From assembly GCA_031265535.1 (NCBI GenBank), contig JAISCO010000060.1, positions 1 to 7,796 of the forward strand: DNA of 7,796 nucleotides, given 5' to 3'. Position numbers and translations under genes: made by a program. This document shows, one piece after another, positions 1-5,247 of the stretch. The DNA is from Spirochaetaceae bacterium. Its GTDB lineage: Bacteria > Spirochaetota > Spirochaetia > Treponematales > Breznakiellaceae. The notes below the pieces were generated by a model. It saw only the letters and a program-made list of their open reading frames with translations, ran no database searches and had not been told where the DNA came from. Position 1 is the first letter of the stretch; every line of letters begins with the position of its first letter.

Positions 1-126
1 GATCTTTCCGGTTTTCCAGTTGTGTATAAAAAAAATGATGAATTCCGGGCAGACCGAATCAGGGTGGATTTAGATACTGATGATGTTATTATGGAAGGTT
101 CTGTTTCAGGTTCTATTAAGGAATAG
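1..126 (+). CDS. lptA: LptA/OstA-type periplasmic protein, C-terminal fragment
   Basis: The 3' end of a gene that starts before the window. It is open in frame 1 from base 1 and stops at TAG 124-126, leaving 41 residues. The tail alternates hydrophobic and polar residues and contains ADRIRVDLDTDDVIMEGSV, which resembles the terminal beta-strand repeats of the OstA/LptA family, where strands are followed by a G-x-V-x-G turn. LptA forms the periplasmic bridge that passes lipopolysaccharide-like lipids from the inner-membrane LptB-F-G-C complex to the outer membrane. The next gene is lptB, only 2 bases downstream, which is the usual gene order and strongly supports the call. Because most of the protein is missing, a related LptC/OstA-like protein cannot be ruled out. 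Confidence 0.75.
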   Translation, partial: DLSGFPVVYKKNDEFRADRIRVDLDTDDVIMEGSVSGSIKE

Positions 127-128
127 CG

Positions 129-1457
129 ATGGGCTTTTTGGATAAATGCGCCGCTGTTCGTGCTCCGCCCCATTCCAGCGAAACTGACCGCCATCCTACT
201 CAGCCTCAGCCACAGCCGGTGGTCGAAGTTCGTACCGCTCAACCTCAGCGGACGCCGGTTGTCGAGGCTCGCCCCGCTCAGCCCCAGCAGCAGCCGGTTG
301 CCGAAGTCCGTCCCACTCAACCTCAGCAACAGCCGGTGGTCGAAGTCCGTCCCGCTCAGCCCCAGCAGCAGCCGGTTGCCGAAGTCCGCCTCAATGAACC
401 CCCGCAACATCCGGTTGTCGAAGCCCACCCCGCTCAACCCCTGCAACAGCCGGTAGTCGAGGCTAGTCCTGCTCAACCTCAGCAGCAACCGGTTGTCGAA
501 GCCCGTCCCACTCAGCCTCAGTCGCCGCCGGTAGTCGAGACCCTTCCTGCACAGCCTCAGCAGAGCCAGACGGATATTCAAGTCTCTTCCGAATCGTTGT
601 TGGATGACGAAAAATTTGAAGAATTGCGTCATAAAAAAAAAAGCGGCGAAGACCCTGTTTCAGATTATATCGACAGGCGGAAGTCTCCGCGCACTACGGA
701 TAGGCGGCATTACAAAAGAGATACTTCGGGGATCAATACGCTTACAATTATTGATCTGCGTAAGAATTTTGGGGCAAAAGAAATTGTCTGCGGTGTCGGG
801 TTTTCGATGAAAGGTGGCGAAGTCGCTGGGCTTTTGGGGCCTAACGGCGCGGGTAAGACCACGATTTTTTATATGATAGTAGGTTTTTATAAGCCCAGCA
901 CGGGCGACATAAAACTGAATGGTGTAAGTATATCGCACGGCCCTATGTACCGCAGAGCGCGGATGGGGATAGCTTATCTGCCGCAAGAAGCGTCAATTTT
1001 CCGCAAGCTGACTGTAGAACAGAATATTTGGGCAATATTGGAAAGCCGTGATGACCTTACAAAAAAACAAAAAAAACAAAAGCTTGATGAGCTTATTTCA
1101 GATTTCGGTATAGGGCGTATTCGAAAGCAGTACGGTTACACTTTATCCGGCGGAGAACGGCGGCGTACGGAGATTGCGCGCGCGCTTGCTATCGACCCTA
1201 AATTTTTACTTCTTGACGAACCTTTTGCCGGCATAGACCCGATTGCCGTGTATGAAATTAAGCAGATTATCAATCGTCTTTCCGGCAGCGGAATCGGCGT
1301 ACTAATAACCGACCATAATGTCCGCGATACGCTTGAAATAACAAATACCGCATTCATCATAAATCACGGCCTTATAGTCGCGCGCGGCGACCGCAATCAT
1401 ATCCTTGAAAATCAAACTGTACGGGATGTATATCTTGGTTCTGAATTCAGAATGTGA
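129..1457 (+). CDS. lptB: LptB-type ABC transporter ATPase with a long repeat-bearing N-terminal extension
   Basis: The cytoplasmic ATPase that powers extraction of lipopolysaccharide-like lipids from the inner membrane with LptF/G/C. The ABC domain covers about residues 203-440. It has Walker A GPNGAGKTT (237-245), the Q-loop in YLPQEAS (Q286), signature LSGGE (339-343), Walker B FLLLDEP (359-365) and the H-loop His396. The stretches YLPQEASIFRKLTVEQNIWAILE (283-305, apart from individual positions) and the segment before the signature are LptB-like rather than generic ABC. Typical LptB is about 240 residues; this protein has 442. Residues 1-22 are a short leader, 23-139 are nine copies of a 13-residue Pro/Gln repeat, and 155-200 are a charged, basic linker. 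The ATG at 129 has AAGGA (118-122) six bases upstream, and there is no other Met before residue 227, so the extension appears genuinely translated. It is probably co-transcribed with lptA. Family assignment is secure; the function of the extension is unknown. Confidence 0.95.
   Translation: MGFLDKCAAVRAPPHSSETDRHPTQPQPQPVVEVRTAQPQRTPVVEARPAQPQQQPVAEVRPTQPQQQPVVEVRPAQPQQQPVAEVRLNEPPQHPVVEAHPAQPLQQPVVEASPAQPQQQPVVEARPTQPQSPPVVETLPAQPQQSQTDIQVSSESLLDDEKFEELRHKKKSGEDPVSDYIDRRKSPRTTDRRHYKRDTSGINTLTIIDLRKNFGAKEIVCGVGFSMKGGEVAGLLGPNGAGKTTIFYMIVGFYKPSTGDIKLNGVSISHGPMYRRARMGIAYLPQEASIFRKLTVEQNIWAILESRDDLTKKQKKQKLDELISDFGIGRIRKQYGYTLSGGERRRTEIARALAIDPKFLLLDEPFAGIDPIAVYEIKQIINRLSGSGIGVLITDHNVRDTLEITNTAFIINHGLIVARGDRNHILENQTVRDVYLGSEFRM
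195..545 (+). repeat. 39-bp coding tandem repeat, nine copies (13-residue Pro/Gln unit)
   Basis: Nine consecutive 39-base units encode variants of PAQPQQQPVVEVR, and a partial tenth copy (PAQPQQSQ) follows to about base 569. The most alike copies are the third to fifth, which differ mainly at PAQ/PTQ and VVE/VAE. The sixth (LNEPPQHPVVEAH) has diverged most. The unit length is a multiple of three, so copy-number changes would keep lptB in frame. This is what a variable-number tandem repeat looks like. At protein level the repeats should form an extended, disordered or polyproline-like tail. Confidence 0.95.
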
Positions 1458-1472
1458 TTTTAGGCCGAATAC

Positions 1473-1790
1473 TCAGTTTATGAGCTCAATTCTTCGCATT
1501 AAGTTTACGCAAAATTCCATGAATGAGAAACCTGTTGGCGTACAGAAACCAACTGACGGGGGCGTAACCTTTCCCCGCGCCGCCATCATGCCAAAACAGA
1601 CGCACAGCGCAAGCACAAAAGCCGTCAAAAACACCGATTTTTGTTTCATGGCCTGGCAAGGCGGTTTTACAGCGGCGGAAGTTTTACGTCTAACGGCCCG
1701 CATTGCCTCAGCGAAAAAGTAACCCAAAAGAACCCGTGCCTCATTCGGGGAAACAGCGCCCCCTCCCCTCTGAATTGAAAAATTAGCCAC
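1473..1790 (-). CDS. Doubtful hypothetical small protein with a hydrophobic segment
   Basis: A 105-codon open frame starting at GTG (1788-1790), or a 58-residue version starting at ATG 1647-1649. The shorter form would begin MKQKSVFLTAFVLALCVCFG, a basic start followed by a hydrophobic run like a signal peptide or membrane anchor, and it continues with a Cys/Pro-containing region. I recognise no family. No good ribosome-binding site precedes either start; a weak AGG lies 3 bases before the ATG. The ORF sits alone, opposite to its + strand neighbours, beside repeat-rich DNA. It may be a small membrane protein, a decayed gene, or coding-like sequence carried on a dispersed repeat. Confidence that it is expressed is low. 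Confidence 0.25.
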   Translation of the reverse strand: MANFSIQRGGGAVSPNEARVLLGYFFAEAMRAVRRKTSAAVKPPCQAMKQKSVFLTAFVLALCVCFGMMAARGKVTPPSVGFCTPTGFSFMEFCVNLMRRIELIN

Positions 1791-1855
1791 AAATTACCGC
1801 AAATTATCAGAATGTAGGTAAGCCTTTGAATGCCGCTTACGAAGTGAACGCCGCT

Positions 1856-1875
1856 CCGCCCCCAGCGAGGGGCGG
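1856..1875. repeat. G+C-rich stem-loop
   Basis: CCGCCCC (1856-1862) pairs perfectly with GGGGCGG (1869-1875) around the six-base loop CAGCGA. No T-run follows on either strand, so it is not a standard intrinsic terminator. It directly precedes the 34-bp tandem repeat. The bases CGCTCCGC overlapping its left arm (1852-1859) are also complementary to GCGGAGCG in the repeat (1888-1895), so alternative folds are possible. Confidence 0.6.
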
Positions 1876-1881
1876 GAATAT

Positions 1882-1949
1882 GCTAACGCGGAGCGTATGT
1901 AAAACCCACTGGTGGGCTAACGCGGAGCGTATGTAAAACCCACTGGTGG
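1882..1949. repeat. Perfect tandem duplication, 2 x 34 bp
   Basis: Bases 1882-1915 are repeated exactly at 1916-1949, and the match runs on for two more bases. Each copy begins GCTAACGCGGAGCGTATG and ends in the near-palindrome CCCACTGGTGGG. The exact identity points to a recent duplication. There are only two units with no spacers, so this is not a CRISPR array. The duplication ends about 15 bases before the -35 box of the next gene. Confidence 0.95.
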
Positions 1950-1976
1950 GCGCTGGCGGGTGGGTTAACATTTTTT
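1937..1976 (+). terminator. Possible intrinsic terminator upstream of the glycyl-tRNA synthetase gene
   Basis: AACCCAC (1937-1943) and GTGGGTT (1960-1966) form a perfect 7-bp stem around a 16-base loop, and TTTTTT follows at 1971-1976 after AACA. The geometry is looser than a typical terminator because of the long loop and the four-base gap before the T-run. It could stop readthrough from lptB. It overlaps the putative -35 box at 1965-1970, so terminator and promoter would be interlocked. Confidence 0.3.
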
Positions 1977-1993
1977 GGGGATTTTGCTATAGT
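1965..1993 (+). promoter_or_regulatory. Sigma-70-like promoter for glycyl-tRNA synthetase
   Basis: TTAACA (1965-1970) and TATAGT (1988-1993) each match five of six consensus bases and are separated by exactly 17 bases. Transcription would start near base 2000, leaving a leader of about 18 bases before the start codon at 2018. That is too short for a T-box or riboswitch, so no leader-based control is apparent. Confidence 0.65.
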
Positions 1994-2017
1994 ATCTAAA
2001 ATTGAAAAGAGGACATT

Positions 2018-3373
2018 ATGCCTGAAGAGTTAACAGAATATACGGGCGCGGCGACTATGGAAAAAATCTCGTCGCTTGCCAAACGGCGCGGTTTTGTGTT
2101 TCAGTCATCCGAGATTTACGGCGGCCAGAGCGGTGCATGGGATTACGGTCCGCTTGGGGTCGAGCTTAAAAACCGCATTGCGCGTAACTGGTGGAAAGAG
2201 ATGACGCAGCTGCATGATAATATTGTGGGACTGGACGCCGCTATCCTTATGCACCCGCGCGTTTGGGAAGCTTCCGGCCATGTCGAAAACTTTTCCGACC
2301 CGCTGGTGGACTGCAAAAAGTGCAAGGCGCGTTTCCGCGCCGACCAACTGCCGCCGGAAGCGACGGCGTCTCATAAATGCCCTGAATGCGGCGGCGATTT
2401 AACGGAGGCGCGTAATTTCAATTTGATGTTCAAGACGCATATTGGCGCTGTTGAAGAGGATGCCGGCGTTATATACCTTAGGCCGGAAACCGCGCAGGGA
2501 ATCTATGTAAATTATAAAAATATAATTCAATCCAACCGCATGAAGATACCGTTTGGTATCGCTCAAATAGGCAAAGCGTTTCGTAACGAGATCGTAACAA
2601 AAAACTTTATTTTCCGCACCTGCGAGTTTGAACAAATGGAGATGCAGTTTTTTGTAAAGCCGGGTACAGATGAGGACTGGTTTAACAAATGGAAGGAGCG
2701 CCGCTGGGAATACTACAAAAAACTTGGCGTAAAAATGGAGCGTCTGCGTTGGCACCGGCATGGGCCGGACGAGTTGGCTCACTACGCGAAAGACGCTTAC
2801 GACATTGAATACCTGTTTCCTATGGGCTGGAAAGAACTTGAGGGCGTCCATAACCGCTCGGACTATGATCTTTCGCGTCATTCTTCGTACAGCGGCAAAG
2901 ATTTGCAGTACATTGATCAGGATGACGGCAATAAAAAGTACACGCCGTTCATCATCGAGACATCGGCTGGGCTTACGCGGACTCTGTTGATGATGCTCTG
3001 CGACGCTTACGACGAGGAAAAGGTTGCTGAAAAAGGCAATGACGATGATTGGCGGACGGTGCTGCGCTTCCACCCGCGCATCGCGCCAATTACGGTGGCT
3101 GTTCTTCCTTTGATGAAGAAGGACGGACTTGCGGAATTGGCGAAAGATATACAGAACGAATTGAAAGAAGATTTTTCCACCGACTACGACCAGAGCGGCG
3201 CTATTGGCCGGCGCTACCGCCGTCAAGACGAGGTTGGCACCCCGTTTTGTGTTACCGTGGACTATGAAACAAAGGAAAACGCTTCGGTTACCTTGCGTTT
3301 CCGCGATTCAATGGAACAGATACGGGTGAACCGTTCCGCACTTGCCGGTTGCATCCGCGAAGGCATGAAATAG
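2018..3373 (+). CDS. glyQS: Glycyl-tRNA synthetase, single-chain class II
   Basis: Charges tRNA-Gly with glycine in the cytoplasm, using ATP. The 451-residue protein is the homodimeric type, not the split alpha/beta type. It opens with the typical MEKISSLAKRRGFVF...SSEIYGG stretch at residues 14-36. A zinc-knuckle insertion has Cys99, Cys102, Cys121 and Cys124. Further markers are RPETAQGIY (155-163), motif 2 around FRNE (188-191) and motif 3 ETSAGLTR (314-321). The anticodon-binding domain covers about 355-448 and includes VTLRFRDSMEQIRV. The ATG at 2018 has AAGAGGA (2007-2013) close upstream. An in-frame ATG at 2057 would also give a family-like start, but it lacks that site. Motif 3 has Thr where many bacterial enzymes have Pro (EPSAG); this looks like lineage variation rather than damage. 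The gene seems to be transcribed from its own promoter. Confidence 0.97.
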   Translation: MPEELTEYTGAATMEKISSLAKRRGFVFQSSEIYGGQSGAWDYGPLGVELKNRIARNWWKEMTQLHDNIVGLDAAILMHPRVWEASGHVENFSDPLVDCKKCKARFRADQLPPEATASHKCPECGGDLTEARNFNLMFKTHIGAVEEDAGVIYLRPETAQGIYVNYKNIIQSNRMKIPFGIAQIGKAFRNEIVTKNFIFRTCEFEQMEMQFFVKPGTDEDWFNKWKERRWEYYKKLGVKMERLRWHRHGPDELAHYAKDAYDIEYLFPMGWKELEGVHNRSDYDLSRHSSYSGKDLQYIDQDDGNKKYTPFIIETSAGLTRTLLMMLCDAYDEEKVAEKGNDDDWRTVLRFHPRIAPITVAVLPLMKKDGLAELAKDIQNELKEDFSTDYDQSGAIGRRYRRQDEVGTPFCVTVDYETKENASVTLRFRDSMEQIRVNRSALAGCIREGMK

Positions 3374-3445
3374 GCCGGATGATTAGGCGCGCCCGGCGTT
3401 GCGTCCGGCGCTTTCCACCATAACAAATTTTTTAAGGAGAAAAAG

Positions 3446-3985
3446 ATGAATGAGGTAATGTACGCCAAGTACAACCAAGCCGGTAACAAGACGGTTTATG
3501 ACTTGTTGGACAAAATGAGCAATGATGACCGGGAAAAAGACAGAGGAAGCTTTTGCGGGAGTCTTTCGGGACTATTCCGGCATATTATTAGTGGAACCAG
3601 ATTCTTTTTGGGAATTTACAAAGCTGCGTTGAGTGGTAACACCGCGGCGGCAAAGGCAATTTCAGCTGTTGAAACCATCCCAAAAGTACCGGAAGGAGCA
3701 TTAAGCGGGGCACAGTGGAAAGAGCTGGGCTCCATAATGGCCGCCGTTGACGCGGTTTATGTAAGCATGGCTGAAGCGCTGAAAGAATCCGACCTTAATC
3801 TTCCGGTAAAAGTTGAATGGTATGGAGAAAATCACCCGTCCGTACCCCTGTCTTTCATGTTGAGCCAACTTCTGGTTCACAATACTCATCACCGGGGCCA
3901 AATTTCACAGATACTTGATACTCTTAAAATTGACAACGACTATTCGGGGATTGATGTTTCATTCCTCAGCTTACCTAAGGCCTGA
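3446..3985 (+). CDS. DinB-family protein (putative metal-dependent four-helix protein)
   Basis: A 179-residue cytoplasmic protein with the DinB/YfiT-like layout. An N-terminal helix ends in LFRHIISG with His46, and the C-terminal part carries HNTHHRGQ. The pattern H-x3-H-R-G-Q (His145, His149), together with His46, forms the usual metal-binding triad. The following ILDTLKIDNDYSGID is also family-like. Members of the superfamily include bacillithiol or mycothiol transferases and many proteins of unknown role; B. subtilis DinB is damage-inducible. The substrate here is unknown. The start is well supported by AAGGAG (3434-3439) six bases before the ATG. It lies 72 bases after the glycyl-tRNA synthetase stop, on the same strand and with no clear terminator between, so some readthrough transcription is likely. 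Confidence 0.9.
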   Translation: MNEVMYAKYNQAGNKTVYDLLDKMSNDDREKDRGSFCGSLSGLFRHIISGTRFFLGIYKAALSGNTAAAKAISAVETIPKVPEGALSGAQWKELGSIMAAVDAVYVSMAEALKESDLNLPVKVEWYGENHPSVPLSFMLSQLLVHNTHHRGQISQILDTLKIDNDYSGIDVSFLSLPKA

Positions 3986-4007
3986 GAGCATACTTTACTG
4001 TGGACAT

Positions 4008-4038
4008 CCTACACTCCGCTATAAAAGTGGAGTGTAGG
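4008..4038. terminator. Strong hairpin after the DinB-family gene
   Basis: CCTACACTCC (4008-4017) pairs perfectly with GGAGTGTAGG (4029-4038). Three further pairs, one of them G-U, extend this to a 13-bp stem closed by the five-base loop ATAAA (4021-4025). It lies 22 bases after the DinB-family stop. Neither strand has a T-run after the stem, so it is either an atypical terminator or an RNA-stabilising 3' hairpin. The structure is certain; the termination role is inferred. Confidence 0.6.
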
Positions 4039-4082
4039 GTAGGCGGCGCAATGAATCATCATAAAATCTAACCATAGCAACT

Positions 4083-4355
4083 TTGAATGTTGAAAGTATA
4101 ATCTGTTTTGATAGTACATCGCGGGCCATTATGGCGGAACAGGCGTTGCTTGAGGAAGCGTTTTATGTCCGCGTCATGCCTAAACCGTCCGTCATAGAGG
4201 CGGGATGCGGTTTTTGTCTCAGATTCCTGCCCGGCGATATTGACAAGGCCGTCTCGTTTCTGTCTAAACGCGGGGTTAATATCAAAGAAATCTATCGCGT
4301 GGAGGAATCAGGCGCTAACGTCTCGTACAACAGGCAAGCGGTGATAAGGCAGTAA
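4083..4355 (+). CDS. Small DUF3343 (putative Se/S carrier-like) protein
   Basis: A 90-residue cytoplasmic protein. It opens with SIICFDSTSRAIMAEQALLE, continues with a strand ending in RVMPKPSVI, then the Cys-containing AGCGFCLRF (residues 40-48, Cys42 and Cys45), and ends in a helix-strand unit. This matches the DUF3343 / Se-S-carrier-like family, whose conserved Cys in a G-C-G motif is thought to handle sulphur or selenium. The biochemical role is not firmly established. No selenium or cysteine-desulfurase gene is visible beside it. The start is TTG at 4083. Upstream in frame there is a TAA at 4062-4064 and no ATG or GTG, and no clear ribosome-binding site is present, so the exact start is uncertain. 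The extra Cys45 is worth noting. Confidence 0.8.
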   Translation: MNVESIICFDSTSRAIMAEQALLEEAFYVRVMPKPSVIEAGCGFCLRFLPGDIDKAVSFLSKRGVNIKEIYRVEESGANVSYNRQAVIRQ

Positions 4356-4356
4356 G

Positions 4357-4394
4357 GCTTTGTCAAGTTCATTTGGACTCAAAGCACCTTTTTT
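4357..4394 (+). terminator. Intrinsic terminator of the DUF3343 gene
   Basis: The outer stem is GCTTTG (4357-4362) with CAAAGC (4380-4385). The inner stem is AGTTC (4366-4370) with GGACT (4375-4379, one G-U pair), closed by ATTT, with a three-base bulge on the left. ACC and then six T (4389-4394) follow. The hairpin begins just after the stop codon at 4353-4355. It overlaps the last codons of the convergent J-protein gene and fills the 23-base gap between the two genes. Confidence 0.6.
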
Positions 4395-5179
4395 AGCTTT
4401 GCCGACGGGGTGATAGATGGATCGCGCTTTTGCGCCTCGCGGAAAATTGCGCGGGCGGCGGCGGTTTCGCCAATTTTGATCAATGTTTCCGCTTGGGATT
4501 TAAGCCAGCGGCTTTCATCGTGTGCGGAAAACCCAAGGGTCATTAGTTCTTGCATACATTCTATCCATGTTTCATCATCGACAGCGGAACGCAGGCGCAG
4601 ACGTATCAATTCTTTCAAAAATATTTCCACATCTTCAGTAAAGTGCCGGAAGTAAGCTTTGCGGCGTTCTTCATGGAGTAAAGCGGTAAGCAGACAAAAT
4701 GTTTCATAATAAAACCCGCGTTTATCAAGTTCTTCCGCTAAAATAAATGAACAGTCCATCCAGTCTTCACGTCCAAGATGTTTTTCCAGTGGAAAACTCA
4801 AACCGCCCCAAGCCTCCCACATACTAATAGCGGCATCTTCCTCAAAGTGGAATAGTTCAAATATAATAAGCTCCGCCCGCGCTTGTTCGCGTGTCCTTGA
4901 ATCGCAGCCGGAGTCCGTGTTATTTGCCTGCTCGTACAGATAATCACGGTAATTAAAACCGCTTTTCCCGGAAAACCCGCGGTAGACGCGGTCATAGTCG
5001 AAACGGCGCTGACGATTTGAAAGAATCTCGTAAGCGGCAAGGAGTTTTTGCATATATGCGCGCGCGCCTTCACCGGCAAGATCGGGATGATATTGTTTCG
5101 CTTTTTCACGAAACGCACGCTTTATCTCGGACATAGAGGCGTTTTCATCAACGCCCAGTATTTTATATTGATCGATCAA
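4379..5179 (-). CDS. J-domain protein with an unrecognised helical C-terminal region
   Basis: A 266-residue probable Hsp70 (DnaK) co-chaperone in the cytoplasm. Residues 3-65 are a J-domain: DQYKILGV, helix II KRAFREKAKQY, the catalytic HPD (His31-Asp33), then the helix III region with YEILSNRQRRFDYDR. There is no Gly/Phe-rich region and no CxxCxGxG zinc repeats, so this is not DnaJ itself but a specialised (class C) J-protein. Residues 95-266 are rich in charged and aromatic helices, and the end (ETLIKIGETAAARAIFREAQKRDP) looks like one TPR-type helical hairpin. The rest I do not recognise. The start is TTG at 5179; an in-frame stop lies five codons upstream and no ATG precedes the J-domain. 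It follows the LysM gene by 68 bases on the same strand and may share its transcript. Confidence 0.9.
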   Translation of the reverse strand: MIDQYKILGVDENASMSEIKRAFREKAKQYHPDLAGEGARAYMQKLLAAYEILSNRQRRFDYDRVYRGFSGKSGFNYRDYLYEQANNTDSGCDSRTREQARAELIIFELFHFEEDAAISMWEAWGGLSFPLEKHLGREDWMDCSFILAEELDKRGFYYETFCLLTALLHEERRKAYFRHFTEDVEIFLKELIRLRLRSAVDDETWIECMQELMTLGFSAHDESRWLKSQAETLIKIGETAAARAIFREAQKRDPSITPSAKLKKVL

Positions 5180-5201
5180 CTTACACCAATCAACTTACAC
5201 C
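5175..5201 (-). repeat. 13-bp direct repeat spanning the J-protein start
   Basis: On the coding strand GGTGTAAGTTGAT occurs twice, separated by one base (period 14). Each copy carries a TTG preceded by GGTG. The gene uses the TTG of the downstream copy (5177-5179). The upstream TTG is out of frame because 14 is not a multiple of three. It looks like a short local duplication of the initiation region. Confidence 0.85.
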
Positions 5202-5218
5202 GTAGTATTTTACGGGTT

Positions 5219-5238
5219 CATACCGCATACGCGGTATG
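5219..5238. repeat. 8-bp inverted repeat between the LysM and J-protein genes
   Basis: CATACCGC (5219-5226) and GCGGTATG (5231-5238) are perfect inverted arms around ATAC. It lies 40 bases upstream of the J-protein start and 9 bases after the LysM gene stop. It has the size and symmetry of an operator for a dimeric regulator. It could equally be a small transcript hairpin; no T-run follows on the coding strand. Confidence 0.5.
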
Positions 5239-5247
5239 GACAAACTA

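Larger units (their letters stand above)
1458..2017. other. 560-base intergenic region between lptB and the glycyl-tRNA synthetase gene
   Basis: No convincing protein-coding gene on the + strand. The left part (1473-1790) carries only a doubtful reverse-strand ORF. The right part is structured: a G+C-rich stem-loop at 1856-1875, two perfect 34-bp tandem copies at 1882-1949, an inverted repeat at 1937-1966 followed by a run of six T, and the promoter of the next gene at 1965-1993. I see no clear terminator immediately after lptB. Confidence 0.7.

Noticed and set aside
160..456. Open frame of 98 codons within the lptB repeat region, in another + frame
   Set aside because: It arises because the 39-base unit is a multiple of three, so each frame repeats without stops. 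No ribosome-binding site and no recognisable protein.
195..545. Possible CRISPR or non-coding satellite
   Set aside because: The units are in frame, diverge mostly by amino-acid-compatible changes, and are part of a gene with a good start and an intact ABC domain.
1882..1949. Possible CRISPR array
   Set aside because: Two directly abutting identical units with no spacers and no cas genes; this is a simple tandem duplication.
2018..2060. T-box or glycine riboswitch leader for glycyl-tRNA synthetase
   Set aside because: The predicted leader is only about 18 bases, and none of the conserved elements are visible upstream.
2399..3226. 275-codon open frame antisense to the glycyl-tRNA synthetase gene
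   Set aside because: It mirrors the codon bias of a highly conserved gene, has no family resemblance, and lies wholly inside that gene.
3374..3445. Possible terminator after the glycyl-tRNA synthetase gene
   Set aside because: The G+C-rich bases offer only GCCGGA/TCCGGC with a loop of about 21 bases and several competing pairings. There is no T-run directly after the stem.
4001..4025. Promoter-like TGGACA and TATAAA before the DUF3343 gene
   Set aside because: The spacing is only 13 bases and the second box lies in the loop of the strong hairpin at 4008-4038.
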